A model generated the notes under the pieces. It had not been told where the DNA came from. It saw only the letters and a list, made by a program, of their open reading frames with translations, and ran no database searches. A program made the position numbers and the translations under genes. A stretch of 64,000 nt of DNA from Terriglobia bacterium (GTDB lineage: Bacteria > Acidobacteriota > Terriglobia > Terriglobales > Acidobacteriaceae), in NCBI GenBank assembly GCA_021324365.1, contig JAJPJE010000085.1, positions 1 through 64,000 of the forward strand, given 5' to 3'. This document shows positions 43,606 to 51,851 of this stretch, piece after piece; position 1 is the first letter of the stretch, and each line of letters begins with the position of its first letter.

Positions 43606-43629
43606 GCCGCGGACATTCCTGTCCGCGGC
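43606..43629. terminator. 10-bp hairpin downstream of the FG-GAP protein gene
   Basis: GCCGCGGACA (43606-43615) pairs with TGTCCGCGGC (43620-43629) around TTCC. On the plus strand it is followed by CTTTCTT. It lies 9 bp beyond the stop of the minus-strand FG-GAP gene. It resembles the GCGGACA...TGTCCGC hairpin at 22155, so it is also a member of a dispersed family. Confidence 0.5.
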
Positions 43630-43637
43630 CTTTCTTG

Positions 43638-45803
43638 CTATTGCACCGTAAAACTTACCGGAGTCGATTTGAGGTAATGCGAACTCGAATCCACTTCCAC
43701 CAGAGTTGCCGTGTGTCCACCTGATCCAAGTGGAACATTGGCGCTCATGGTCGAGCCCGGATAGTTCCCGATCTTATTGCCATCGACCCAAAGTTCCAGA
43801 TGGTTCACCGAACCGCTGGCAGCTGTCCCGGCGCCTGTGAACTGAACCGGAGAGCTGACCGTGCTTCCCGCGGCGGGGCTACACAGAGTTGCTCCGGGTG
43901 AGGACGGGGCCGAGCAGGTTCCTCCTCCACCGCCGCCGCTGCCCACCGTAAACGTGTCAGGACTGGACTTGAGGTAGTGACCTGTGGAATCCACTTCCAC
44001 CAGAGTCGCGGTATGCGATCCGTTCGCAAGTGCCACACTGGCGCTCATCGTGTTGCCGGGATAATTTCCGACCTTGCTGCCGTCAATCCACAACTCAAGA
44101 TGATTGACACTGCCGCTGGCCCCGGTTCCGGCGCCTGTGAACTGAACCGGAGAGGTAACCGTGCTACCGGGGGACGGAGTGCATAGAACTGCGCCAGCTG
44201 AAGATGGCGCATTGCAGCTACCGCCGCCTCCGCCACCCGTTGAACCTACGCTGAAGCTAACCGGGGTGGATTTGATGTAGTTCGACTTGGAGTCAACTTC
44301 AACCAGTGTTGCGGTATGCGATCCGTTCGGCAACGTCACGCTAGTCGACATTGTGTTTCCGGGATAGTTGCCGATCTTCTGTCCGTCGATCCACAGTTCC
44401 AGGTGATTCACACTGCCGCTGGCGCCAGTTCCCGCGCCCGTGAATTGAACTGGCGAAGGATAGGTTTTGCCCCCTTGAGGTGTGCAAAGCACGGCTCCAG
44501 CCGATGCAGGCGCTTTGCAGGACGAACCTCCTGACGATTGATCATTGAGATAAATCACCAGCCGTCGTGAACCATCTGAGGCAGTTTCGATGATGGCTAT
44601 GTCTGGACTGCCGTTCTTGTCGAAGTCCGCGGCGACGACGTCGGTCACCTGGTCCGTGACCGTCCAGCGTTGCGATTCCTGGTAAGTTCCGTTTGGCTGT
44701 CCATAAAAGATTCCGACGTAATTGATTCCGGTCTGGCTGCTGCTATTGACGGGAACCTCGGCGAAACCAGCTACTGAATCGGCAAGCCCATCGTTGTTGA
44801 AGTCAGCACCCGAGGCCGAGTAGATGTAACCGCCGTAGCCGGCATAAGCATTTTCATCGAAGGTTTGGACGTATTTCATCGCGCCACCGCCTTGGTTTAG
44901 CAGCACTGCAGAATGGCCGTTGAACGAACCGTGCGGTCCCCACTGATAGTCAACCATGGCGACGTCCATTTTGCCGTCGTGGTTCGCGTCGACGAGTCGC
45001 GGGTAGTTGTAGTCGTACCCTAGTTGACCCTGAGTAATCTCTGTCAACGCATAGCGCCCTGTGCCGTCACCTTTGGCGAACCAGAGCGTGCCGGCGGTGG
45101 TAGGAAAATACGCATTGCAGTCAGCGGTGACTACGAGGTCGAGAATGCCATCTCCGGAGAAATCGGTTCCCACCGTGTCGCTGACATTGCACTGATTCGG
45201 TCCGAGGCCATATCCCTGGTAAAGAGTTCCATCGAGATCGAGGTTATTTTGAACGACAGGTGTGCCAAAGTTTCCCGTACCATCACCGGGATAGGTGCTG
45301 ATGGAATTATTGAAGGGTGCTGAGCTGTTTGTGTAGCCGGTAACGGCGAGATCGGCTTTGCCGTCCTTGTTGGTATCACCGATTGCAATACCAGTGCACA
45401 CACCATCGAAGACCGTGGTCCAGCCTTGATGGAAGTTGCCGGTCCCGTCGTTTTCAAAAACGGCAATGGAAGACTGGTTCTGATTGGCAGGGTTGGACAC
45501 GCAAAACGCGATATCCGGCTTCCCGTCCGCGTTCACATCGCCAACTGCTGCGGCACGTACGCCGACGACGCTAAGAATCTGCGGCGACTCAAAATCACCC
45601 TGGCCGTTGTTCAACATTACGGCGTTTGTGGCACCAAAGAAGAGGAGGTCAGGTGCCCCGTCACCGTTAAAGTCGGCGGCGATCATGGTGGATCCTGGCG
45701 CTGGATAAGACTGTGAATGAAATCCGGTTTGGGCGTTGGCGGCGAGAGCAGCTGAAAGCAGCAGCACGAAGAAAAAGCTCGGGAAGCGCAATTCACACCT
45801 CAC
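43638..45803 (-). CDS. Secreted FG-GAP/VCBS repeat protein with three tandem Ig-like C-terminal repeats
   Basis: The 721-residue protein has a Sec signal peptide (about 1-24). A beta-propeller part (about 25-420) carries seven calcium-binding DxNxDGxxD-type motifs such as DFNGDGAPD, DVNADGKPD, DANHDGKMD and DFDKNGSPD. Three tandem repeats of about 100 residues follow (429-529, 530-629, 630-721). Each repeat is built on CxAPxSAGAxLCTP, SPVQFTGAGT and NHLELWIDG, with Gly-rich linkers between them. The repeats are nearly identical, so they arose by recent duplication. It is probably a surface or extracellular adhesion or carbohydrate-binding protein. No enzyme motif is seen. Confidence 0.9.
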   Translation of the reverse strand: MRCELRFPSFFFVLLLSAALAANAQTGFHSQSYPAPGSTMIAADFNGDGAPDLLFFGATNAVMLNNGQGDFESPQILSVVGVRAAAVGDVNADGKPDIAFCVSNPANQNQSSIAVFENDGTGNFHQGWTTVFDGVCTGIAIGDTNKDGKADLAVTGYTNSSAPFNNSISTYPGDGTGNFGTPVVQNNLDLDGTLYQGYGLGPNQCNVSDTVGTDFSGDGILDLVVTADCNAYFPTTAGTLWFAKGDGTGRYALTEITQGQLGYDYNYPRLVDANHDGKMDVAMVDYQWGPHGSFNGHSAVLLNQGGGAMKYVQTFDENAYAGYGGYIYSASGADFNNDGLADSVAGFAEVPVNSSSQTGINYVGIFYGQPNGTYQESQRWTVTDQVTDVVAADFDKNGSPDIAIIETASDGSRRLVIYLNDQSSGGSSCKAPASAGAVLCTPQGGKTYPSPVQFTGAGTGASGSVNHLELWIDGQKIGNYPGNTMSTSVTLPNGSHTATLVEVDSKSNYIKSTPVSFSVGSTGGGGGGSCNAPSSAGAVLCTPSPGSTVTSPVQFTGAGTGASGSVNHLELWIDGSKVGNYPGNTMSASVALANGSHTATLVEVDSTGHYLKSSPDTFTVGSGGGGGGTCSAPSSPGATLCSPAAGSTVSSPVQFTGAGTAASGSVNHLELWVDGNKIGNYPGSTMSANVPLGSGGHTATLVEVDSSSHYLKSTPVSFTVQ
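43641..44519 (-). repeat. Three about 300-bp tandem coding repeats
   Basis: The three C-terminal Ig-like domains are encoded by units at 44519-44217, 44216-43917 and 43916-43641. Stretches such as the GGCGCCTGTGAACTGAACCGG core (plus strand) are the same in at least two units. The high identity makes the array prone to unequal recombination. Confidence 0.85.
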
Positions 45804-45955
45804 TCAAGCTCGGGAGAGCTTTGTTGCCCTTGTGAGTTGATTATCTGGTAAACAGGTTGCCCCAGAGTAGGAATCAGGAATAATGAATTCATCGAGATTT
45901 CATGCGTGACGGGTGCATCTTCCGGAAATGTTTCGCAAGTAGGACAATTTAGTTG

Positions 45956-46363
45956 ATGACGAGATTCTCAAGGCTCATTCTCCTGTTAATTCTCACTGGG
46001 TTCAGCTTCTCAGGTGCTGTTTACGCCGAAAGCAACGAGGTGCCGGTGATCGATGCCGGCTTAGGCCCCTGTACGGCGGACGTTCAGGTAATGGATTCGG
46101 GGCATCATCCGATTTACAAGGCGGACGTCAGTACAACCATCCGTTACGGGTTCGCGGGGGTGAAGAGGCTTGACCTGGATGTTGGCACAAACGTAGAGGG
46201 GAAAGCGCGCTTCATTGGGATACCCGAAAAGACTCGAGACATGCTGCAGTTCACTGCCAATTTTCAAGGCAGGCAGAATACGGTAATAATGAGCCCGGAA
46301 GAAAATTGCCATCAATCCCTAAGCATCTTCCTCCCAGATAGACCGGTTACGGAGCAGAAATGA
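45956..46363 (+). CDS. Small secreted protein, unknown
   Basis: The 135-residue protein (ATG at 45956; TTG at 45953 is also possible) has a Sec signal peptide (about 1-24, ending in AVYAE). The mature part is beta-rich, with two cysteines (ACTA-like GPCTADVQVMD and EENCHQ) that could form a disulfide. The layout resembles a carboxypeptidase-regulatory-like (prealbumin) domain: ADVQVMDSGHHPIYKADVSTTIRYG. Not otherwise recognised. Confidence 0.75.
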   Translation: MTRFSRLILLLILTGFSFSGAVYAESNEVPVIDAGLGPCTADVQVMDSGHHPIYKADVSTTIRYGFAGVKRLDLDVGTNVEGKARFIGIPEKTRDMLQFTANFQGRQNTVIMSPEENCHQSLSIFLPDRPVTEQK

Positions 46364-46434
46364 TTTGCTCCCGTCGGTTACGGTTTGCATCTAAGAGGAA
46401 AGTTGGTCACGAGCAGTACGGGTGCAAGGTAAGG

Positions 46435-46440
46435 TATAAT
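46435..46440 (+). promoter_or_regulatory. -10 element before the long leader
   Basis: A perfect TATAAT at 46435-46440 precedes a 320-nt stretch without genes. No good -35 is seen at 16-18 bp. Transcription would begin near 46447. Confidence 0.5.
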
Positions 46441-46446
46441 GGATTG

Positions 46447-46767
46447 TGGGGCTGTTGCAGTCCGTATCTCCCGGGCGACTGACCTGCCGAAAAGCCTGAG
46501 GATTATTGGAAAGTTTTCACCTTGCGCTTCCACAAGGCTGACGGGTAACATCGCTGATGTCTTCCGTTACGTAACTCCCGTGCTGGCGATCTACGCGCGA
46601 ACATCCAGGCGCTAGGCGGTCGAGAACAGAACATCAGAAGAGAGCGGAATTCCAGAACGTAAACAAGTTTACGCTGCAACCACAGCGCCTGGTATGCGTT
46701 CGCTGGAAACAGGACCACAAAACGAGGATTTCACCGCGACAGCGGTTACTACACAAACGAGAACAAC
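46447..46767 (+). ncRNA. Candidate structured leader or small RNA before the RG-rich receiver gene
   Basis: This 321-nt stretch has no convincing frame but several hairpins: CCTTG/CAAGG (46523-46540 region), AGCCT/AGGCT enclosing it, and a nested set in which GGGTAAC pairs with GTTACGTAACTCCC around ACATC-GCT-GATGT (about 46543-46580). With a TATAAT box in front, it is either an unusually long 5' untranslated region or a separate small RNA. Not assignable to a known family by eye. Confidence 0.35.
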
Positions 46768-47433
46768 ATGAATATTGGACCGAACAATCCCTCCGGTTCA
46801 TCGGGAGGGAAAGGGAGGCGGCGTCGTGGACGCAGAGGTGCGTCCGGCAGACCAGGACATTCCGGGCCCGGTCATCACAACAGCCGCAATCAGCAGAATC
46901 AAATCTTTACCCGGCCGATGGATCACAATTACCGAAACGGCGCCTCGCAGGATTTCTCCGGCGGCCGATCTCGAGGACGCGGACCGGCGGTAGCAACCCC
47001 CTACGTACACGCGGAAATCGAACCGGTTATCCACAAAGATGAGAATGCCGCGCCGCGGATATTCGCTTTTGTCGATGATCTATTCTTCCTTGCAAAGATT
47101 CAGGAAGTCGCGCGCAAGCTTAACGTCAAGGTTGAGTTCGTGAAGACCGATAAGGACATCCTGGATCGCGTGCGCAACAACGGGGATGAGAAGCCGTCGT
47201 TGATCATCATTGATCTGAACAACCTTAATGCGAAACCGCTGACGATTATCCCGAAGCTCAAGAAAGAACTGAAAAAGGGAACCGCGATTATCGGCTTTGT
47301 TTCGCATGTGCAGGGCGAGCTGAAGTTAAAGGCGCAGGAAGCAGGATGCGATATGGTACTTCCGCGGTCGGCATTCTCGCAGAATCTGCCTTCACTGCTG
47401 CGTCGTCACGGCACTGCTGCGGAAGCAGAATAG
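46768..47433 (+). CDS. RG-rich disordered N-terminus fused to a receiver-like domain
   Basis: The 221-residue protein has two parts. Residues 1-75 are rich in Gly, Arg, Asn and Ser (KGRRRRGRRGASGRPG, GGRSRGRGP), like RNA-binding RGG tails. Residues about 95-215 have the alternating beta/alpha pattern of a CheY-type receiver: IFAFVDDLFFLAK with an acidic pair (103-104), LIIIDLNN with Asp149 at the phosphoacceptor place, GFVSH with Ser179, and Arg200 where the conserved Lys is expected. Loss of that Lys suggests a pseudo-receiver. No output domain follows. It may bind RNA or ribosomes through the basic tail; this is inference. Confidence 0.75.
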   Translation: MNIGPNNPSGSSGGKGRRRRGRRGASGRPGHSGPGHHNSRNQQNQIFTRPMDHNYRNGASQDFSGGRSRGRGPAVATPYVHAEIEPVIHKDENAAPRIFAFVDDLFFLAKIQEVARKLNVKVEFVKTDKDILDRVRNNGDEKPSLIIIDLNNLNAKPLTIIPKLKKELKKGTAIIGFVSHVQGELKLKAQEAGCDMVLPRSAFSQNLPSLLRRHGTAAEAE

Positions 47434-47504
47434 TCGACTGACGTGGACGCCTCGTCCTCGCAACTGGCGCGGCGCAGGGATGATCTCGCTCTCGCCCGAT
47501 TAGA

Positions 47505-48764
47505 CTATGCCTTATGCACGTGGATCACTTCAGATCCCGCCAGCAGAAATGCGCCTACGCCGTAAACATAAGAAGAAGTCGCTTTGAAGTGCGCCGGTCT
47601 TGCCCCAACCTGCTGAATGCATCCGAGGCGGCCATCCTCATAGACGTGTTGAAGGAGGCCTTTCCACGCGCGTAGGATGACGGGCTCATACGCGGGTCGA
47701 TCGAGCAGGCCCTGATTCAGCCCCCAGGCTAATGCGTAAACAAAAAATGAGGACCCGGAGACCTCGGGCAGCGAATACGAAGCTGCATCGAGAAGTCCGG
47801 AGCGCCAGAGTCCGTCTGCGCACTGCAAGTTGCGAATTGCCTCTGCCATTTGCTCGAACTGTTCGACATATCGCGCGCGATCGGGATAGTTTCGAGGCAT
47901 CGCCGTCAGTACGCGCGCCAAACCTGCCATCACCCAGCCGTTCCCGCGTGACCAGAACACCTTCTTGCCATTTTTCTCGCGCAGCGGGATGAAGGTCGCG
48001 TCCCGATAGAAGAGATGTTCTTCGGCGTCGTACAGCTTGGCGGAAGTGCGCCACCATTCCCGATTCATGAACTCGAGGTACTTGCGCTCGCCCGTTGCAC
48101 GAGCTAGTCCCGCCCATACCGGAGGCGCCATGAACAGAGCATCGCACCACCACCATGGCAACTTGTCATTGGGCGCAACCGGCAGTGCGAGGATAGTGTC
48201 AAACTCTGCCCGCAGTGGCGCAATCATTTTCGCAGCGTGATAATGCGAATAAAGCTCCAGGTACGTCTGACCAATGCATTGATCATCGGCGTGCTCGAGC
48301 CGCGGTCCCAGCTTCCAGTCGAAACGGTTACCCATGGTAAGCATAGCGTCACGATATCTGGGTTGGCCGGTGGCTTCCGAAGCCGCCATGAAGCCGGTGT
48401 AGAGGGCCGCGAATGTCCAGTCCTGATTGAAATATCGTTGCGAGCGGGCAAGTTCCCAGCCAGCAACTTTTTTTATCGCTTTTTTGACGGCTGAGGCTTT
48501 CAGTTCCGGCGAGAGCCTTGCAAGAGGAAGCGTTTGCTCTGGCGCGTCACCCTCATGCTGAGCCTCACCGCGCGCCATATCGGCGAGTTCCTTCGAGGTA
48601 AAAATATCCTGCCCAAGACTCGGTACAGTTTGGGACACCGCAAGCGCTGCAATCCCCGATAAAAATGTTCGTCGTGAAAAGACCCGTAGCGGCATGCCGA
48701 ACGGAGTGTAAATCAGATATCGTAGCTGCCGGTACTGACTTGTATTTCGCTTTGACCGGAACAT
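47505..48764 (-). CDS. Tat-exported glycoside hydrolase family 105 (unsaturated glycuronyl hydrolase type)
   Basis: The protein carries a twin-arginine signal (SRRTFLSGIAALAVSQ) followed by an alpha/alpha six-barrel domain of the GH88/GH105 kind, with NQDWTFAALYTGFMAA, EHADDQCIGQTYLELY, WWWCDALFMAPPVWA, FWSRGNGWVMAGLARVL and SSFFVYALAWGLNQG. These enzymes remove unsaturated glucuronyl or galacturonyl residues left by polysaccharide lyases, for example from rhamnogalacturonan. A start at 48764 (419 residues) has GGAGG upstream; the shorter start at 48695 (396 residues) puts the RR motif nearer the N-terminus but lacks a ribosome binding site. Confidence 0.88.
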   Translation of the reverse strand: MFRSKRNTSQYRQLRYLIYTPFGMPLRVFSRRTFLSGIAALAVSQTVPSLGQDIFTSKELADMARGEAQHEGDAPEQTLPLARLSPELKASAVKKAIKKVAGWELARSQRYFNQDWTFAALYTGFMAASEATGQPRYRDAMLTMGNRFDWKLGPRLEHADDQCIGQTYLELYSHYHAAKMIAPLRAEFDTILALPVAPNDKLPWWWCDALFMAPPVWAGLARATGERKYLEFMNREWWRTSAKLYDAEEHLFYRDATFIPLREKNGKKVFWSRGNGWVMAGLARVLTAMPRNYPDRARYVEQFEQMAEAIRNLQCADGLWRSGLLDAASYSLPEVSGSSFFVYALAWGLNQGLLDRPAYEPVILRAWKGLLQHVYEDGRLGCIQQVGARPAHFKATSSYVYGVGAFLLAGSEVIHVHKA

Positions 48765-48968
48765 CGCCCACCGACCTCCGGAAAAGTCATTGCGTTGCGT
48801 GGAAGTGACGGCAACTTTACTTTGCCCTGACAACTCTTCCTTTGGCGCCCGATAACTTCCTACTAGCTGCACTTCAGCAGCTACTGTCGCAGCCCAGTTT
48901 GCGGAGGCCCGTCAGTGAAAATGCACCACGTCCTACGCAACAGAGTTGCCTAAAGGAGATGTACGCGT

Positions 48969-50096
48969 ATGAAGTCCCTCCCGTTTTTCGATCGAATCTG
49001 TGCGCTTGCGCTGGCAGTTGTTGCACTTTCTTCATTTGCGCGGGCCGGATCGCTCACCGCCAATCTAAATACGACGACGAAGATTGCATCTACCATTCCA
49101 GCCAATGGGGATGTGAATCCGTATGGAGTTGCGGTAGTGCCACGTTCTACCGGGGCACTGGTGCGTGGTCATGTCCTTGTCAGCAATTTCAACAACACAT
49201 CGAATCTGCAGGGGACTGGAACCACCATCGTCGATGTCGCACCGAACGGGACGGTCAACGTGTTTGCTCAAATTACAGCAGCGGGATTGCCTGGAGCTTG
49301 CCCTGGGGGTGTCGGCCTCACGACAGCACTGGTAGTTCTTCGCAGCGGTTGGGTTATTGTGGGAAGCTTGCCGACTACAGACGGCACATCGGCCACCGCA
49401 CAGGCCGGCTGTCTCCTGGTGCTGAACAAGTGGGGCAAAGTGGTAGAGACCTTCTCCGGTTGGCGGGATGGGGCGCAGATCAATGGGCCATGGGACATGA
49501 CTGCAATAGATTTCGGAGATTTCGCAGAACTGTTTGTGACGAATGTGCTCAATGGAACAGTGGCTGCAAACGGAAGCGTAGTCAACCGGGGCAGCGTCGT
49601 CAGAATTGTTCTTTCTGCGCCTGATGGAGACAGAGATGACCGTGCTTCGGTGCCACGCGAATTGCTGCGTACTGTCGTCGGCTGGGGTTTTGGAGAGAAA
49701 TCTGATCCGGCGGCGCTGGTGATCGGCCCAACGGGTGTCGGGCTTTCGGCGAACGGTACCTTATACGTGGCCGATACGGTCGCGAATCGAATTGCTGCCA
49801 TTCCTGACGCGGTCTTCCGCTTCAATAGCGACGGCACTGGTAAAACGGTTACGACAAAAGGCTCTTTAAATGGACCGCTCGGCCTTGCCATTGCGCCCGA
49901 CGGCAATATCCTGACTGTGAATGCAGGAGACGGCAATCTGGTGGAAACGACACCGGGAGGGAAGCAGGTCGTAACGAAGCCAGTCGACACTAGCGGACAA
50001 GGAGCCGGCACTTTGTTCGGGCTGACGATTGCACCGGGTGGCAGAGGAGTCTACTTCGTAGACGACGGTGACAATACTCTGGACCTTCTTCACTGA
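48969..50096 (+). CDS. Secreted beta-propeller (NHL/SMP-30-like) protein
   Basis: The 375-residue protein starts after AAAGGAGATG, has a Sec signal peptide (about 1-26), and consists of repeating propeller blades with motifs such as NPYGVAVVP, LVSNFNN, TLYVADTVANRI, GLAIAPDGNILTVNAGDGNLVETTPGG and GLTIAPGGRGVYFVDDGDN. NHL-type propellers bind ligands or proteins. No catalytic residues can be assigned. A rho-independent terminator follows directly. Confidence 0.85.
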   Translation: MKSLPFFDRICALALAVVALSSFARAGSLTANLNTTTKIASTIPANGDVNPYGVAVVPRSTGALVRGHVLVSNFNNTSNLQGTGTTIVDVAPNGTVNVFAQITAAGLPGACPGGVGLTTALVVLRSGWVIVGSLPTTDGTSATAQAGCLLVLNKWGKVVETFSGWRDGAQINGPWDMTAIDFGDFAELFVTNVLNGTVAANGSVVNRGSVVRIVLSAPDGDRDDRASVPRELLRTVVGWGFGEKSDPAALVIGPTGVGLSANGTLYVADTVANRIAAIPDAVFRFNSDGTGKTVTTKGSLNGPLGLAIAPDGNILTVNAGDGNLVETTPGGKQVVTKPVDTSGQGAGTLFGLTIAPGGRGVYFVDDGDNTLDLLH

Positions 50097-50118
50097 TGTT
50101 TAAACAGGCCGGAGGTGG

Positions 50119-50152
50119 AAAAGCCCAGCGAGGAGGCTGGGCTTTTCTTTTT
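50119..50152 (+). terminator. Rho-independent terminator
   Basis: AAAAGCCCAG (50119-50128) pairs with CTGGGCTTTT (50137-50146), followed by CTTTTT. It lies 22 bp after the stop of the propeller protein. Confidence 0.92.
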
Positions 50153-50199
50153 GCATTTTGACCTTCGACAGAAACCGCGTGCTGACTTCAGTCAGAGCG

Positions 50200-50227
50200 T
50201 AATGTCTCCCGGATGTCAGCAGGATGT
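50200..50227 (+). promoter_or_regulatory. Three 11-bp-phased direct repeats (OmpR/PhoB-type operator)
   Basis: TAATGT at 50200, GGATGT at 50211 and GGATGT at 50222 are spaced by exactly 11 bp, the period of tandem sites bound by OmpR/PhoB-family regulators. They lie 101 bp before the porin gene that heads the operon encoding such a regulator, so autoregulation is a reasonable inference. Confidence 0.55.
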
Positions 50228-50253
50228 AAAAGTGTTACCTCAGGAACAACTCC

Positions 50254-50266
50254 CTGTCCCGGACAG
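50254..50266. promoter_or_regulatory. Small palindrome CTGTCC-C-GGACAG
   Basis: A perfect 6-bp inverted repeat around one base lies between the phased repeats and the porin start. It could be a second regulator site or a leader hairpin. Confidence 0.35.
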
Positions 50267-50327
50267 TGTATTTTGAGTTTTTGACGGCAAGCTTGGTTAC
50301 TATGTCACCCCAGGCGGAGGTGAAGGT

Positions 50328-51851
50328 ATGCGTCGGGGTCTGAAGAGAACCTTGAGGTTGCTCCTGCTGGCGAATTTGCTTTCCGTTGCTTCTGTCGGAC
50401 AAGACATGGCCAAGCCGGACATGAACTCGGAGATTTTGCAGCAGCTTCGTCAACTCAGCGTTTCACTGGAAAAGACGCAGGCGCAGCTAGCTGAATCGCA
50501 GCAGGAAATTCGACAATTACGCGCCAAGATCGATGCCATGGAGGCGCTTCAGCAAGGTATCCCAGGAGCTACTGGGAGAAACGAAGCTTCCGCGACCGGT
50601 GTGCTGCCACAGGCCGCAGTGCCGGCTACCAATATTTCGCAAGACGACTGGGAAGTCATGAATGCCAGAGTCAACGAACTTCATCAGACAAAAGTCGAAA
50701 GCGCGTCGAAGTTCCGGGTGAAACTCTCCGGACTGCTGCTGATGAATGCATTCACGGCAAGCGGCCGCACCGATCAGGTCGATCTCCCTCAAATCGCTAC
50801 TGCGGCAGGCGACGGGGTGCCGGATGGATATCCTGGCGCATCGTTCCGGCAGTCCATCATCGGGCTAACGGGATACGGTCCCGACCTGCTTGGGGCGCAC
50901 ACATCCGGCGACATCCAAATGGACTTCTTCGGCGGGCTTTCAAATACCTACTACGGGATGACCGGGGGGATTGCACGGTTGCGGACTGGGCAGATACGGC
51001 TCGACTGGCAAAACACCTCAGTATCGGCCGGTTTACAGACGCCGGTATTTTCGCCGCTTTCGCCGACCTCTTATCTGACCGTCGCGGAGCCTGCGCTTTC
51101 CGCGGCTGGAAATATGTGGACCTGGACACCGCAGATCCGTGCCGAACATCGTTTCGATTTAGATCCTGTTCAGCTCAAAGTTGAAGCAGGTGTTATGGAT
51201 CCTATCAGCGTAGGAGCGGTAACGAGCACCTATCAAAGGTTACCAACACCCGGCGAGAGTTCGAGGCAGCCAGCCTACGAAATTCGCATGTCCGGTGGCA
51301 ACAAGAGTGAAGACCGGCCTTTCGTAATTGGCGTAGGCGGATTCTATAGTCCACAAGAATTCCGTTACGGATACCGAGTGCATAGCTGGGCTTCCACTCT
51401 CGACTGGAGAGTGGGGCTGCTGAAGAATATTCAGCTCTCAGGAGAGTTCTTCACTGGGAAGGGAATGGAAGGGTTTGGCGGAGTCTCCCTCGGTGCGGTG
51501 CAGCCAACCAGCTATTACAATTACACCTACACCGTTTTGCCGCAATTGGACGAACTGACCGGGATTGGCGGGTGGGGACAAGTCAAGTACGCGGTAAATT
51601 CGCGAAGCGAGTTTAATTTCGCCGGCGGATACGGCGGTCTGAACAGCGGGGGACTGCGCAATCTCGCACTAACAGGAGCGGATTACGCGAGTATACCAGC
51701 GCGGAATCAGGCATTTTTCGCAAATTACATTCTGCGCCCTCGGTCCGACCTGCTGCTTTCGGTGGAATACCGGCACCTGCGGACCTTCGGCGTGAACAAC
51801 GGGCCAGACACGGCGGATATTGTTGGATTGGCTGCTGGATTTCAGTTCTGA
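50328..51851 (+). CDS. Outer-membrane porin-like protein with coiled-coil N-terminus
   Basis: The 507-residue protein has a signal peptide (about 1-24) and an alpha-helical coiled-coil segment (about 33-72, ILQQLRQLSVSLEKTQAQLAESQQEIRQLRAKI). A long beta-barrel domain with alternating aromatic/hydrophobic strands ends in a terminal phenylalanine (GLAAGFQF), the outer-membrane assembly signal. GGAGGTGAAGGT precedes the ATG. The layout is that of a DcaP/OprP-like porin with a trimerising helix. It heads an operon with a cupredoxin and a two-component pair. Confidence 0.85.
   Translation: MRRGLKRTLRLLLLANLLSVASVGQDMAKPDMNSEILQQLRQLSVSLEKTQAQLAESQQEIRQLRAKIDAMEALQQGIPGATGRNEASATGVLPQAAVPATNISQDDWEVMNARVNELHQTKVESASKFRVKLSGLLLMNAFTASGRTDQVDLPQIATAAGDGVPDGYPGASFRQSIIGLTGYGPDLLGAHTSGDIQMDFFGGLSNTYYGMTGGIARLRTGQIRLDWQNTSVSAGLQTPVFSPLSPTSYLTVAEPALSAAGNMWTWTPQIRAEHRFDLDPVQLKVEAGVMDPISVGAVTSTYQRLPTPGESSRQPAYEIRMSGGNKSEDRPFVIGVGGFYSPQEFRYGYRVHSWASTLDWRVGLLKNIQLSGEFFTGKGMEGFGGVSLGAVQPTSYYNYTYTVLPQLDELTGIGGWGQVKYAVNSRSEFNFAGGYGGLNSGGLRNLALTGADYASIPARNQAFFANYILRPRSDLLLSVEYRHLRTFGVNNGPDTADIVGLAAGFQF

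Noticed and set aside
43263-43629. Group II intron or transposon remnant in the 43.3-43.6 kb gap
   Set aside because: No domain V sequence, no reverse transcriptase or transposase fragment and no terminal inverted repeats were found.
46447-46600. Resemblance of CTGCCGAAAAGCCT...CACCTTG...CAAGG to 6S RNA
   Set aside because: The 3' part looks like 6S RNA, but the 5' and 3' ends do not form the required long closing stem and the central bubble cannot be drawn. Kept only as an unassigned structured leader.
50281-50306. TTGACG...TATGTC as the porin promoter
   Set aside because: The spacer is only 14 bp, too short for sigma-70, and the element is very near the ribosome binding site.
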